Notes: generated by a model from the letters alone, not told the origin. Counted from the first letter of the stretch, positions 13,404 to 25,915 are shown. The stretch is 64,000 bases of DNA from Datnioides undecimradiatus (GCA_008933995.1 WARS01000029.1:21264879-21328878), one strand, 5' to 3'. A program made the numbers and translations.

Positions 13404-13437
<34 letters not shown>

Positions 13438-13578
13438 AGTACACCCCCTCTCCCACCCCACTCCAAACTTGGCTGAATAGGGTTGCAGCACGACCCGGCT
13501 CTTCCTCCTGCAGCACAATGAGGACCTGTTTTGGTCCAGTATTCCCAGTTACCCCGATCCCTCTGCCCAAAAAAAGCA

Positions 13579-13610
<32 letters not shown>

Positions 13611-13642
13611 ACACAGACACACACAGACACACACACACACAC
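13404..13642. repeat. (TG)n and inverted (CA)n microsatellites
   Basis: (TG)n at 13404-13435 and (CA)n with CAGACA interruptions at 13577-13642. The two arrays are complementary and about 140 bp apart. They create long artefactual reading frames on both strands. Confidence 0.95.
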
Positions 13643-15890
13643 TACCAGCCCCAGTCTGTCCCCGACTGTTTTGGACAGAAGGGCATTTAAAGAGCAGAGA
13701 CAAACAGCAACAGTTGCTAATTGTTGTGTAACAGTTCGACAAGGAGATAGCAGCGTTAAGACAGACGAGCCTCACAGTGCTTTCACATCGTCACGACGCC
13801 CAGCTGACGTGACGCCGACCAACACAAAGCTCCTAACACAGCATAAACAAGTGCCAACTCGTATTTTACTCGTGCACCACTCTTTTTTAAAAGCGACTGA
13901 GCAACACAAGTCACTAATATTATAAAATAACAGATTTCTCAGTTTAATGTGATGTAAATTATCTGTTATTATTTAAGTGCATTGATTTTTTATTATTTGT
14001 TCTGTTGGAATACTAAGGAACATAACAAGGTAACTACTGAACGGCATCACTGGCAGTGGCACCTTCTCACTGACAAAGACCCCATTGTTGCCTTTAGTGA
14101 AGGAAGTTTTTAAATGTTCAGTGACGAGTTATTTGCTAAAGCTAAAGCTAACGATGAGAGCTAAAGCAGCAGGACAGCACGTAGCAGCAGACCAGAATAA
14201 AAAGGAGAAACATGCAAACCTTTCCATCACACTTTCCACCTTCTCAGGTTTGGCCGGCGACCTTTTAATGACGTCTTCATGCTTACAGTCACATCCGACT
14301 GGAGAATAAGCAAAATGACCAGATTATCTCAGCGCTCTCACCCCCTGACAGTCGCGTAACGGCACTGGATGGAAACGAGCAATAATTTGCATTTTGTTTC
14401 GCTGATTTTCTGGAAATTTGGATAACTTTGATGGAAACCTGACTGGTGACAACAGGTTTTTGGTTTGTTAATGCGTATCAGGACAACTTCAACTTCTGGA
14501 TAAAGACATGGTGGCTTTAATCACTTGTTAATGAATAAAATGCAGACCCTCCACCTGCTCCACCTCCACAGTATCACATCAGACTCTATAGATAATGTGG
14601 AATAATTTATGAAGTGGCACTTGATTGGACTGAAATTGAATGCGTCTGAGTTTATTTTATTAATATGAACTTGCAGGTTTTGTGGTATAGTTCATACAGG
14701 GTGTGTACAATGACTAAAACAGTGTTAGAAGCGCTGTCAGACACTAAGAAATGAACATGTATGGATGTATACGCGGTGTTACTATCCAGTGCTGGTTCAG
14801 GGTTGTATTCCCATGTAGCTTAATGGGTACAGCAAGGTACTGTTACTGCCAAGCCGCTGGACTGGAAAATGCATAGGGTACGGTTACACAGCCAGCTCAG
14901 CCTAACAGAAGTGGCAGTGGGGAGGGTGGAAATGGAAAACCTGCGGGAGAGACTGGTACCAGCACAAACCAATCAGACGCTGACGTTTCTGAACCGGAGG
15001 TGTTTGTTGTGTTTGTTTTTCAGCGTCTGTGAGTCGTCAGTCGTCGACCGGACCTCCTCAGCCCATCAAACGGCCTGCGCTGCGTTATCTAAACACACCA
15101 TCGTATCTATATTAACGTCCGCCTCGGCAGTACGTACTCCCAGTACGTTCGTGTGAACTCCGTCACGGATACAATAACAGTAATGTCGTTCCCCATTTGC
15201 AAGGCATGTGTCTGAGGGCCAGGCCAAAGCAAACAGAGGTGTGTTTCTGATTTGACTGCTCACTCGCTGCTGTTACAGAGTTAATAACACAGAAACACAG
15301 TCAAATGCACAACGGCTGCATGTTTCAAGACTGTAGGCGCTGACTTTCTGCTTCTGAAACTATTTTTAAGCCTTTAACCGATGCTTCCCACGATGTACTT
15401 CAGCGTACAGCTGATTTTACGGTCACAGTTTCAGTTTCCTGAAATGAGCTGTGTTTTACAGCTGGGTTTGCTTCTTTTAAACATAATCTGCACCTGATTC
15501 TAGCTTTCAAACAGTGCTTCAACGCTGGTTTTACCTCTCTAAAATAAAAACCGCATCACTTCACAGTTTGAGTTTCCTAAAGTTGGGTTCTTTGAGCTGG
15601 ATTTCACAGGTTTGATTCCCTATAAGTAATTTATAGTGTGTTTAATCCTAATAACCCTGACCTAGTTCAGCATGAGGGGAGACTGTTGATGACCAGTGGC
15701 TTTAGACCATAGTGCACATACATGTATGAGTGTATTGACACTATTGTACATTTGTGTGTAAGTGTGTGTGTAACTGAGCACACATATGCATGTACAGTAA
15801 GCTTATGTTTGAGTTTTACACCACCTGTATCACATGTTTGCACGTTTACGGACCAGAACGCGAGTGAATGTGTGTTCATTTCTGTGTATT
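13643..15890. other. Gene-free interval
   Basis: No gene recognised. TGTAGCTTAATGGGTA at about 14815 fits a tRNA A-box, but no B-box follows. AT-rich with short GT runs near 15750-15770. Confidence 0.45.
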
Positions 15891-15928
15891 CGTGTGTGTG
15901 TGTGTGTGTGAGCTTGTGTTAACATGGG

Positions 15929-15967
<39 letters not shown>
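15891..15967. repeat. (GT)n microsatellites
   Basis: (GT)n at 15891-15910 and 15931-15967. Confidence 0.95.
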
Positions 15968-15968
<1 letters not shown>

Positions 15969-16419
15969 TGTGTGTGCGTTAACGGCAGAGGGCCCCCAGG
16001 CAGGGCCCCCCACAGTGTCCAAGGGGGATTGTGGGTAGTTGGGAGAGGGTTTGGATTCGGGCTTTTGTTTGTCTCTGTGTGCTGACATCACTGTGCTGAT
16101 GGCACCAAATCCCCCGTTCTCCTGCACACAGCACTTTCTATACAAAACACCAACACACACACACACACACTCTAACACACACGGTACAAGTAATGCCAAC
16201 TTGGCCAAAAAAAAAAAAAAAAAGCTCTTTCTCTTTTTAACACACGTGCAGACGTCCATGTATGCACATACGGATGCTGCACGCTCCGACACAGGACGCA
16301 GCGCGATCATCACATTCGCAGCCATATTTGACCTCCATGCATTAACTCCAGTTGACAAATGCGCCCGTTTAAATACACGTTTCACATTGTCTTCCACCTG
16401 CTGATAAAGTTTTATAGCC
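15968..16419. other. Gene-free interval with (CA)n and A19
   Basis: (CA)n at about 16153-16170 and a run of A at about 16206-16223. No gene seen. Confidence 0.6.
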
Positions 16420-16605
16420 CACTGACGCCTTGTCTTATCAACATCGGCAAGTGGAAGCTCAGCAAATCATTAAATTGAGATTTAATTTCAGGCATGAGGT
16501 TAGTCGGGGAACCGCCAAGGAGCTTCACATATGCTGAACTCTGACAATACTGTTAAACTGATGCTTCAGATGCACAATAATTAGCACTGATTACACCACA
16601 GTTAG
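16420..16605. promoter_or_regulatory. Candidate conserved noncoding element
   Basis: Non-repetitive block with AATCATTAAATTGAG (about 16466), GATTTAATTTC, CTGACAATACTG and ACAATAATTAGCACTG (about 16574). Sox- and homeodomain-type words cluster here. Conservation untested. Confidence 0.4.
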
Positions 16606-16748
16606 CCGTATACTACACACACAGTCACACCTGCACAGTATATATATAGAGAGAGAGAGTAGTTCAGTATACTGAGTTGGGGAGTATTCCACCTCCTCCT
16701 TAGCGCTGCAGTATTTCCATGTATGTCAGCCATTAAACTGATTGTTGT

Positions 16749-16750
<2 letters not shown>

Positions 16751-16793
<43 letters not shown>
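16751..16793. repeat. (CA)n microsatellite
   Basis: About 21 CA units, preceded at 16640-16662 by a short (TA)n(GA)n tract. Confidence 0.97.
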
Positions 16794-16796
<3 letters not shown>

Positions 16797-19390
16797 ATTT
16801 GCTCATAAGCTCAGCTATCTGACTCTGTCTTTACATAGCCTGGTTAAACATTAACAGGAGCCTTTCTCTTGCCTCCAGTGCTGTCTTTGGTATGTATGGA
16901 GCTCAGGGAGGGGCAGGAGGGGTCGGGGCAGTCGACGACACTTCCTCTCGAGCCTGGAGGAAGTGGGTTAGCCATTTTTTTTTTCCCAGTTACTGAATTG
17001 TTTCTTGGTGGCATTTGTTTGTTATGCGCACTGCAACGACAGCGACAGCGCTTGCAGAAAAATTGCTGTGCAAGCAAAATGTTTATACGCACAAATGTTA
17101 GTGCATTAAAGGATCCATCACTGCATTTTCTGTTTTTTTATTCAGTGTCTTGCACAAGGAGACTTCCGGCAGTTGCTTGGTTGATGCACTTTCAACCTGT
17201 AGCCTTTAGCTGAATTGCTGCCTCTAAAACCACTCAGCCTCCACGATGCCCCTGGTACGGTTTTGCAGTTTGCAGGGCATGCAGCGACTTAATATGGTCA
17301 AACAGACACATATCTGCACGCAGACATCCCGAGACGCACACAAAGGCACGGTCACGCGCGCACGTAACACAAACACACAACCCACTGCTCCTGAGGACCC
17401 GGGGAAGCGGTTGGGATGGACCGAGCACTCAGAGCCACTCAAAGCCAATCAAAGCTGATGATAGCTCAGACATTTACACCATCCATCCACTGCCTCTCTC
17501 CGTCCCTCTCCTTCCCTCTCTCACACACACACACACACACAAGCACACAGGAGAGAAAAACTGTCTTCAGGTGATCGCCATCATCGTTACCGCATCTCTC
17601 GCACACAGAGGGAATGGAAAAAAGAGAGAAAGGGGGGGGCTTCTACACTGAAAAGGGTGGGAGGAAACAGAAGGGATGTGCACACTGAGCTCTGTAAGGA
17701 GACTGGATCTGTGAAGGCCACATTTAAAGCACTGATGAGGTGAAAGAATAACTCAGGAAATCTGCAAAATCACAAGTTGTTAGACGTGCAGGGGAAATAT
17801 GAAACTAATGCAATGAGATGCTGTTTTGCAGGAGGGTTAAATGTCCCTCTGAGTTTCATGGTTTCCAGAATCTTTGCTGGTGATGCTGTAAGTAAACACA
17901 TTAATACAGAACTTTTGTCTGAAGTCGTCTTTTCATTTACTTCGAATTCCCCCGTTCACACCTTCAGGATGTCAGCGAGCTACCATGCAAATCCCCGGCT
18001 GAGGCTACTGAGTGTCTTCCTGAGGGACACCTAGACGTATGGATGCAATCAGCGGCTGATGCGCCGCACTTCCCGAGCCAAAGCCACATGTGATGGCTCT
18101 ATATAATGTTCCATCGGCCGAGTGTGATCAGTCTGCATATAAATAACACGACCGCAGTGTCAGAGTCTGACTCTGAGCGCAGGTGACGCGGCAGTCCTTT
18201 CCTTTAACCTGAGGTGAGAGTAGATGTGTTTCATCACTTGTTTATTTTTGTTACCATGACAACGAAGGTCACCTGACTGTAGACCTGCTCTCCATAGAAG
18301 TTAATGGGGACAAGGTTGGAGTTTGGCGTTTGCACTGAATGTGGTTTGACTTGAAAAGGTTGAAGACAGCGGGTTTCTTAAGTTTTAGTGCTGACTCTCA
18401 TTTTGTCACAATTGTCACTGAACATATGTAAATATTTAAATGTGTGGTAATGCCATATTCATTTATTTTATGAAGTTTTGATGTTCGGTAACGATGTTCA
18501 GGGAGTCTGAAGCTGTGAAACATCAACAAATATTTGATTTCTCGTTGCCTTTCAGCTCAGCTGTTCGCTGCAGTTTCCAGTTTCATCTGACGCCGGGTGT
18601 GTCTAAATTACTCTTCGGCACAAAGAGAAACAAGTTTAGATAAAAGATTGACAGTAAACATGAGTGTCATTAATCAACATGACTCTAATTATCACGCTCT
18701 ATGCCTTAAAGAGCTGTTTTGTTTCTCCGGGTGAATTCAAACTCATTTTTCTTAAAAATCAAAGTGTTTTTAAGGTCTGTTAATGAAGACTGATGATTCA
18801 AGGTCTGTGTTTATGGTAGAAAAGACTGATTTATTATAGTGGACTGCTCATGTTCACTGTGGCCTATCTACGTAAACTGTGAATTCATTCAAAAAGTAAT
18901 TACAAGGTTGTTTTTAGGAATAAGGCCGATCCTGAGGAGACTAATCACGCTACAAACTGCCTCCTGGAAATGCGCCTGCATGATGCAATGTGAATTTAAA
19001 TATCCTGACTTTCTAACATGTTACAAACTATTAATGTTGATATCAAAACAATATCATCTCTGATAGTGGAGTCGAATATATATACGTATTCGATGGCCTC
19101 AGATGACACCAGGGTGACCCCAAACCTCAAACAGCCTCATTATTCAGTGGGTATTTTGCAGGTGCACTGGCCATTTCTGGTGCACCTGCTTCCTCTTGAA
19201 GCTCTCCATCTACTGCTGCACCTCAGGGAGCAGCCTACTACATCTCCCAGAATGCCTTTCAACAATGTGGGCCCACATTGTCTGGACAGCGAGTCATACT
19301 CACAGCCTGGTGACAGAGAGAAAATGAATTTTGCTAAAAAAGTGAACGTCCTAACAAAAGGCGAGAAAGACATCGAGTGTCTGTAGTAAT
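16794..19390. other. Gene-free interval
   Basis: No gene or strong repeat recognised. Contains a short (CA)n at about 17523-17540, a G run at 17632-17639 and, at 19237-19255, a sequence close to the ZNF143/Staf site (annotated separately). Confidence 0.5.
19237..19255 (+). promoter_or_regulatory. ZNF143/Staf-like SBS motif
   Basis: ACTACATCTCCCAGAATGC differs by little from the known SBS consensus ACTACAATTCCCAGAATGC. Such motifs mark promoters and loop anchors but also occur inside old repeats. No promoter is otherwise evident here. Confidence 0.4.
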
Positions 19391-19640
19391 CAGATTACTC
19401 AAGCACACACACACACACACGCGTGCACACGAGCTATATGCACAAATGTCTCCATGCTCACCGATGCTCAAACCCGTTTTCCCAACGGCTGAAGACTTTT
19501 TAATAAACTTTTAACGACCACTCCAAGAACACGCCCCGTCCTTCCTCTGAGTGCTGCTTCTCAGCTGCTTCTCTCTCTCTCACACACACGCACACACACA
19601 CTTACACACACTCTCACACACACACACAGAGGGTCCTGTC
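19391..19640. repeat. Cluster of short (CA)n tracts
   Basis: Interrupted CA tracts at about 19403-19430 and 19578-19628 with (CT)n at 19570. Confidence 0.85.
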
Positions 19641-20474
19641 AGGGCTAACTAAGCGGAGTGGCGGGCAGGGCAGCGTTTGGATTGGCTGGACAGGGGTTGC
19701 CGGGGGTTACAGTGGATTTGGTGGACCACCTGCTGAGACTCAGCCGCCAACTGACTGAAAACATTTACATCAGAAACCACCCAGGATAGAGACAGAGGGA
19801 GACACAGAGAGAGGAGAAACACTACGAGAGGCAGGAAGTTCAGAAAAGCAATAAAGTCTTTACTAAATACATTTCAACATGAAATCACCTCTGCTGTAAA
19901 CTGCTCCGACTGATAGATCAGGAGTGAAATGTCATTGATGCGGCCTTGCTGTGCTTTAAACACACATAATAAAAGCTAGAGCAGCAGGGCCCGGAGAAAA
20001 GAACCTCGTCCACAGAAAGTGACTGAAATGGGTCTAATCGCGCCGCTTTTGTGGCGCAGAGAGCCGGTCTGAGTTTCACACTTTGTGAGGACGAGGGGAC
20101 GGCACCTGCAGCGGCAGTGTGGTGGCAGTGGAGGGCTTCGGTGGTGTTTTGCTCGCAGCGCAGCATTTGTCCGAGACCGATGGGGTAAAAACTACTTCCC
20201 GGTGCCCGGAGTCTTCAAGGTGTCCGTGTGAGCGTGGACGCAGCCAGAGCTGTTTATGTGCGCGGACAGAGTTTGGCCAACAGTCAAAGGCAAAAACAAA
20301 GTTTCATTGACAACGGCACAAAAAGTTTGGTGACCGTTGGACGTCGGCTGGGCCAGAATGGATGTTTTTGTTTTTTTGGGGTGTCTGTGCAGCGCCGGTC
20401 CTGCTCCGGCTTCATATAAACCCTGAAAACACAACTTTACTCGCTTTGAGAGTCTGGATTCATTCTCCACCTTT
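19641..20474. other. Gene-free interval
   Basis: GC-richer mixed sequence with no gene or repeat family recognised. Confidence 0.5.
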
Positions 20475-20830
20475 AACTTTTAGTGTCTACACTTAGTGAT
20501 GCACTTTGTTTTAGAACAAACTTGAGTTTCGTGATTTGAAGATTTCCATTTTCTACTTATACTTCACCACATTTGAGAAACAGACTATAGAAAGCCAGCA
20601 ATCAAACTCTCTCATGGTTTAATAGAGTTGTAAAGCTAATTCAGCTTCACCATAATAAGCCACATTATCGGTTATAACGGTCCAATACTCATTACATTAT
20701 TATACTTTGCTTATTTATAAATTTTTTTAGCTCGTCTTTAACATGTAAGTCCTTAAACAGCGCTGTATTACTTTCATAAAAGATCAAAATGCTGCTTTAG
20801 CGCTTTCTGACAATAAAAGCGACTCAGTTT
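20475..20830. mobile_element. Degraded hAT-like MITE remnant
   Basis: GATTTCCATTTTCTACTTAT and ACTTCACCACATTTGAGA, followed later by TCAAAATGCTGCTTTA, parallel the internal sequence of the abundant teleost hAT-type MITE better preserved at 45211-45867. Ends are not recognisable, so limits are approximate. Confidence 0.5.
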
Positions 20831-21260
20831 AACTCGCAGCAGATCATTTCTCATCGCCGTGTTGATCCATTTTCTTTACTTTCCTAACGACGCTCTACTT
20901 TTTTTTTTTTCTTTTTTCCGATTTTCCAAAGACGGATTGGAGCAGAAAGCATCAGACACCGAGGTTTAAGTCGCCGATCATCACATGAAAGCGATGGAAA
21001 TGAACATCGGGGTAAGTGAACTGCAAAAAAAATCCAATTACGACAAAGAGTGATTCAGAGTCAGATATCACTCATAATCAGATTAATTTCAGTCCCGGAG
21101 ATTGAAAAAGTTCTGGTAGCACAACTGTTTTAGATGCAGAGCTCCGCTGTGGCCCTTGGCCCTCCTAAAGCATCCATCGCCCCCCCCCAGCCCCTCATGT
21201 ATAAGGGCCCAGGCCCATATGGGGGTCCCCCCTTCAAAACCCCTACTCTATCACAGGTCC
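20831..21260. other. Gene-free interval with T run
   Basis: A broken T tract lies at about 20898-20918 and C-rich sequence at 21178-21195. No gene recognised. Confidence 0.5.
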
Positions 21261-21501
21261 TGTGTGTGTGTGTGCGCGTGTGTGCGCGTGTGTGTGTGTT
21301 ACTCTGACCCGCAAACTGACCTCCTCAAACTTCAAACTGAATACTTCTGGCAGTTACCACGACGACAGAGCTCTCCAAGCCTTATCCTACTTACTGAGAC
21401 GAGACGAGGAGCGAGGAGGAGGAGGAGGAGGAGGAGGAGGAGGAGGAGAGCAGGAGCGAGAAAGTAAAGAAAGAAGAGAGGGACAGAGAACGGTGTGGAC
21501 A

Positions 21502-21535
<34 letters not shown>
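21261..21535. repeat. (GT)n, (GGA)n and (CA)n cluster
   Basis: (GT)n with GCGC interruptions at 21261-21300, (GGA)n at about 21414-21448 and (CA)n at 21502-21535. Long frames across it (poly-Arg, poly-Gly, poly-Leu) are microsatellite translations. Confidence 0.95.
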
Positions 21536-21539
<4 letters not shown>

Positions 21540-22945
21540 TTGGTAAAGTGAGAGAGAGGGGGAGAGAGAGGGGGGAGGCAGCCAGGCAGAAAGCGAGAGT
21601 TGCTGCTTTTGCATCTCTGTGTTTTTCATGAGTAGACAGTTTACTGGGAGATTATTCACAGTCTGGTATTTTAGCCTTATTAGGCCACTGCTCCCGATAC
21701 AGACTTCCCCTCCCATCATCCACGGCCACACTGAGGCTGTTTTGTTTGCTTGTTTCTGGATTTTTCTTTCTATTCCCACATTTTTCCTCCCTTCACACAC
21801 ATTTTCTATCCACTGCACACTGCGTCCTTTCTGCAAGGTGGGAAAAAAGCAGTTTTGGTGGCGCAGGAATCGGGCAGTTAAAGTCCCGTTTTTGTTCTGC
21901 AAAGTGCGGATGAACACAAAACTGTCCTGGTTATAGCATCAGCGCGAAACATTAACAATACCTGCTTATTTAACAACAAACAGCAGAACCTCAAAAGTTC
22001 CCTCATGGTTTAAATACTTTCTGATTCTGGATCAGTTTTGGACAAGTCATCAAATGAAGCGCCGGATGGTTTTGCCTCTTTGGTCGTTTTTGGTTAAAAT
22101 AAAAGTTAAAGTTTGTAGTCGTGGTGAAAAAAACAAGTGTGTTGTAAAGAGACATGACGTGTTCCCCTTTGGTCCTATTGGACAACAGCTACAAATGCTA
22201 CAAGCAGACGACCTGCTACCAGGAAGTGGCTCTTTCTAGACATTTGCTGAAACACCTGATCTGGTGATTTGGGGTCAGTCCGGCAACTATGGTGCAGTTC
22301 TAGTTTGTAACCTTATTTGGCTTTCTCTCTATAGGAAACACATCTATACTTAATAGACAGTGCTGTGTTTGGAGCTATCCACCGCACCGAACTGACAGCA
22401 GTGAACAAAATGGGAAAAACTTTCAAATATGAATTTACAGGATAATTAGCACTCTTTTCCTTGAATTCAAATTTCAATATTAGGTATTTATAAAACGATC
22501 ATCGACGGCTCGTCCTCAGGTCTTGCTTTTGTCTGCACCAGTGAGTTTGAACTCCGGGCTGCACCGCTTCACGAGCCGTAAAATACTTAGTACATGACAT
22601 TTTACTGCTAATAGCTTCCTTCACGTGCCACTTGAAGGAACCTCCTGCACGCTGCTAAATATCCTGTTAGGAAGCCCGACCAGGGGGTCACTCCTGTCCC
22701 GACGACTAGACCAAACCAGTGGAAAACAGAAAGACAGAGACACGGAGTTAAAGAAACATTGTGCGTAATTGTAAGTGCAACTGCGAGCGAGCCCGACTGA
22801 TCTGACGGCAGGCGGCTCATAAATCAATACCGTCCGTGTTTGTGTCCCCGGGCTAGCTGTCACTCACCGGCCCGGAGGACTGAGGTGATTGATCCATCTC
22901 TGCTTTAATCCGTGCTCTGCAGCCTCACCTGGCTCGTTCCCAGGG
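21536..22945. other. Gene-free interval
   Basis: No gene or dispersed repeat recognised. The block 22860-22940 (GGTGATTGATCCATC and neighbours) is non-repetitive and might be regulatory. Confidence 0.45.

Positions 22946-22980
<35 letters not shown>
22946..22980. repeat. (CA)n microsatellite
   Basis: About 17 CA units. Confidence 0.97.
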
Positions 22981-22984
<4 letters not shown>

Positions 22985-23109
22985 ACGTGCACGCAGCGAG
23001 CCAAAACTCTCTGTCCTGGGACAGTTGGCAGCGGCAAATGTTGCCAAATGTCCCGTCTGTCCAAGCTCTGCCATGTTGTTGACTCACCACACGCAGGGAC
23101 GTAATACAA

Positions 23110-23400
23110 AGAGATGGGACAAGGCAAGGAGAAAGCCATGTGTCCTGTCCTGTCTCATTCCGGTCCTGATCAGCCCCATCTTGCCCTTTTAGCTGCCCTC
23201 TCTTGTCCTGTCTGGCCCTGTCCCTTTCTGCCCTGTCCAGCAATGCTTTGCTCCACCTTGCCTTGTCTTGGCATGTCCTGTCCTCTCCGGCTCAGTCCTG
23301 TTGAACCTTATTCTGTCCCATCCTGATCTACCATGTCCTGTCTTGTTCTATCACATCCTGACTTGTCCATGTTGTGCTCTTCTTGTCCTGTCCTGATCTG
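23110..23400. repeat. Degenerate TGTCC/TGCCC pentamer satellite
   Basis: Repeated TGTCCTGTC, TTGTCCTG, CTGCCCTGTCC words make a diverged pentanucleotide-based array of about 290 bp. The apparent Cys/Pro-rich frame (plus) is an artefact. Confidence 0.75.
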
Positions 23401-23424
23401 AGGCTGTCCGGGCCAACAGCCCCT

Positions 23425-23545
23425 CCCCTCAGGGCTGCGTCGCACGTTTTGAGCTCCGTCAGTCGGTAAAATCGGTAAATGATCCTGGCTGTCATTTAAT
23501 CAATATGAACAGGCGGCAGCTGTCACACATCACCGTCTCCCCCCC
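23425..23545. promoter_or_regulatory. Candidate conserved noncoding element
   Basis: Short non-repetitive block with AAATGATCCTGG, GTCATTTAATCAATATG and a CAGCTG E-box, between a satellite and a (GT)n tract. Conservation untested. Confidence 0.35.
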
Positions 23546-23571
23546 GGGGGTCGTTGTCATTAAAAAAAACA

Positions 23572-23592
23572 TGTGTGTGTGTGTGTGTGTGT
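23572..23592. repeat. (GT)n microsatellite
   Basis: About 10 GT units. Confidence 0.9.
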
Positions 23593-23689
23593 TTTATTGG
23601 ATCTGTGGCTTTTATTGTGACAGCCAGGCACACTCTGGTTTCCTGCAGCATTGTGGCCGAAGCAACGGGAACCATTAGTTTTATATTAA

Positions 23690-23990
23690 CGAAACACTTA
23701 TTTCACTTAGTGCTGAAATGATTCATTGACAGAATATGAATTATTTTACTAATCAATTAAGGATTTAATTGAGTCTTTCATCAAGCAGCTGACTCCGGCT
23801 TCTGTGAAGTGAGAATCTGATGTTTTGTATTTTTGATCTTTGGGTTTTGGGTCAATTGATTTGACAAAACAAGGGATTTAGAAACATCTTTGACTCAATT
23901 TGCATCTCGCAGCATTTTCTGGGCTGTTATTGAAAAATCAGCTGATAAGAAAAAAACACACTGACGATGAAAATAAACGTTCAGTTTACT
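23690..23990. mobile_element. Degraded teleost MITE-like repeat (GATTAATCGATTA family)
   Basis: TGCTGAAATGATTCATTGAC, ACTAATCAATTAAGG, GACTCCGGCTTCTGTGAAG, TCTTTGGGTTTTGGGTC, GACAAAACAAGGGATTTAG and ACGATGAAAATAAACG follow, in order, a repeat very common in teleosts whose ends contain stacked GATTAATCG words. No coding capacity. Confidence 0.7.
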
Positions 23991-24429
23991 CTCGCTGCTG
24001 TTTAAAGGTAAAATTTAAGGTTTTAGACAAATCAGATGTTTAAGTTTGTTGAGCTTTTAACTCAGATACAGTTGTGCATAAGGTTAAAATATAAAAAACA
24101 GAATAAATAAAGTTTGGTTCCAAAGTATCTGAAGTCTTTACTGGATTAACTCTGACAGCCAATGGCAGGAGGGCGGTCTGAGGATGTTGTAGTCCTGCAG
24201 GGGGTACTCCTCTCCTCTTTCCTCGTCTCCTCTCCTTTCCTTTCTTTCCTCTTCCTTTCCTTGCCTCTCCTAACGTGAGACAGTGAAATCTCATCCAGCC
24301 ACTCTGCCTGCCCTTATAGCCAGCAGGGAGGGACATGTCATTTCACTTGTGTGCATGTGTGTGTGTGTGTGTCTTACTGCGCAACACACGAGAGCAGAGG
24401 GAGGAGGCCGGTGGGGGGGTGACAGGGCT
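23991..24429. other. Gene-free interval
   Basis: CCTTTCC-rich sequence at 24205-24270 and (GT)n at about 24352-24372. No gene recognised. Confidence 0.5.
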
Positions 24430-24560
24430 CTGATCTCTCAGATAGGGAGATAGCCACCTGATTCAAATGGCTCGCTTGTTCCCGGCAGTCACTTGATCAG
24501 CGTGTGAACTGACTCCTCTCTTATTTACAATCAAATGCTGCTGCACTGACCTGCCCAACC
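24430..24560. promoter_or_regulatory. Candidate conserved noncoding element
   Basis: Non-repetitive block with GATAGGGAGATAGCC, CCTGATTCAAATGG, CACTTGATCAGCG and TTACAATCAAATGC. It lies next to (CT)n/(CA)n and is compositionally distinct from them. Confidence 0.4.
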
Positions 24561-24574
24561 CAGCCCAGGCCAGG

Positions 24575-24628
24575 CCTCTCTCTCTCTCTCTCTGCCCTAT
24601 ATTTGCCATGTCTCTCTCTCCCTCCTTT

Positions 24629-24665
<37 letters not shown>
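24575..24665. repeat. (CT)n and (CA)n microsatellites
   Basis: (CT)n at about 24575-24592 and (CA)n at 24631-24665. Confidence 0.95.
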
Positions 24666-24669
<4 letters not shown>

Positions 24670-25680
24670 GGTGTACTCTGCAACGCCGTGATGGAAACTT
24701 CCACAGATGAGGCCAGTTATGATCACGCAATCTTTTGAAATATGAGCTCAAGTCCATTTTTTTTTTTTTTGCACATTAACAAATGTCTGTTTTGCGACCG
24801 CTCATCAACGTTTAACATCCCGTAATGACGCTTCAATCCATCACCGCTCGATCAAAGCTTTAACGCTGCTCTGCCCGGCCGGCATTTCCTGGATAACGTG
24901 CTGTGGTACACGGGCAGTGTTGCTTTATGAATCCCGCAGCATAAAAAAGCTGTTTGCTCAGAGTAAACTGAGGGAGGAGGTGAGCTTTGGGCCAGAGAAA
25001 CAACAGCACATGTCATATTTTTTAACTGTCTGCTGTGAGATACATCCAGAGATACATCCAGACTTTGTTTATGTGACTTGGGTGAGTCTGAAGATGACGA
25101 AAGGAACACAAAGATCTTTGTTTGCGGTTTAATGTACGACTCACTCATTCGTGTTGTCCTTTAAATCCATGCGTGTGACACGATGAATGACAAAAACCAC
25201 TGTAAGTAGCTCGCAAGCTAACTAATCACACAGCGCATACAGAGCAACCTGATCCTTCAACTTATAATCTAAGGATTTTGGTCAAAATGTGCAAATACTC
25301 ATATTTTAGCTCATTTTAGAATGTATTTCTACTAGAGGAAGCCAGTTTCCTTCTCTTTCTAATCTAATCCAATCTAATCTGATCTAATCTAACCTAATCT
25401 GTGTTTTAAGAGTCTATATACCCTCTTAAGATGACAGAGATTTTGACAAAACCGATCTGCAGATAATGTGGCCCTGCCTTCCCCCTCAGAAATTCAACAA
25501 TGACAGCATTTAAAGCTGAACAGAAAAGGAAAAAGTCTGAAAATGAGTTTTTAAACATTAAAAGTCCTCATTGTACAAAAGTGAATTCGTAACTTGTCGA
25601 AAATGAAAAACGCTCGTCTGAAATTCCTCCAAATGTGGCTCAGTCTGAGTCAGGGAGAAACAGCTTCAGTGTGCTGCATC
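24666..25680. other. Gene-free interval with (AATCT)n
   Basis: A degenerate pentamer array (AATCTAATCC, AATCTAATCT, AACCTAATCT) lies at 25360-25400. A T run lies at about 24758-24770. No gene recognised. Confidence 0.55.
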
Positions 25681-25714
25681 TGTCTGTCTGCCTGCCTGCC
25701 TGCCTGTCTGTCTG
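25681..25714. repeat. (CTGT)n/(CTGC)n tetranucleotide repeat
   Basis: About eight tetramers alternating between TGTC and TGCC forms. Confidence 0.9.
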
Positions 25715-25719
25715 TAACT

Positions 25720-25915
25720 GTCCTGTCTGATTATCTCTCCCAGTTGGCCCCGGGGGGACACCCACACTGAAAGAGGCCACTCTTCCATTCAACAACAGCT
25801 TCTGTCAGAGAGACGGAGAGAGGGAGAGGGAGACCTCAGAGTCACCAGCTCCAGAATAGCCCCGATAGTGACTGATGCAATCAATCGAAATCTACACGGC
25901 AGTCAGCGCGATGGG
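25720..25915. promoter_or_regulatory. Possible conserved noncoding element
   Basis: Includes CTGATTATCTCTCCC, TTCAACAACAGC and TGATGCAATCAATCG. Mixed with GAGAGG-rich sequence, so weaker than other candidates. Confidence 0.25.

Noticed and set aside
13173-13925. Frames of about 200 codons on both strands
   Set aside because: Built around (TG)n and (CA)n translated as Cys-Val or Thr-His repeats. No domain.
14811-14880. Possible tRNA or tRNA-derived SINE from TGTAGCTTAATGGGTA
   Set aside because: A-box-like word only. No B-box at the expected distance and no cloverleaf pairing found by eye.
15876-16404. 173- and 121-codon opposing frames
   Set aside because: They run through (GT)n and A-run sequence and look like microsatellite translations.
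21387-21917. 176-codon minus frame with Pro and Ser-Leu runs
   Set aside because: Pro run comes from (GGA)n and the rest from (CT)n and (CA)n. No family features.
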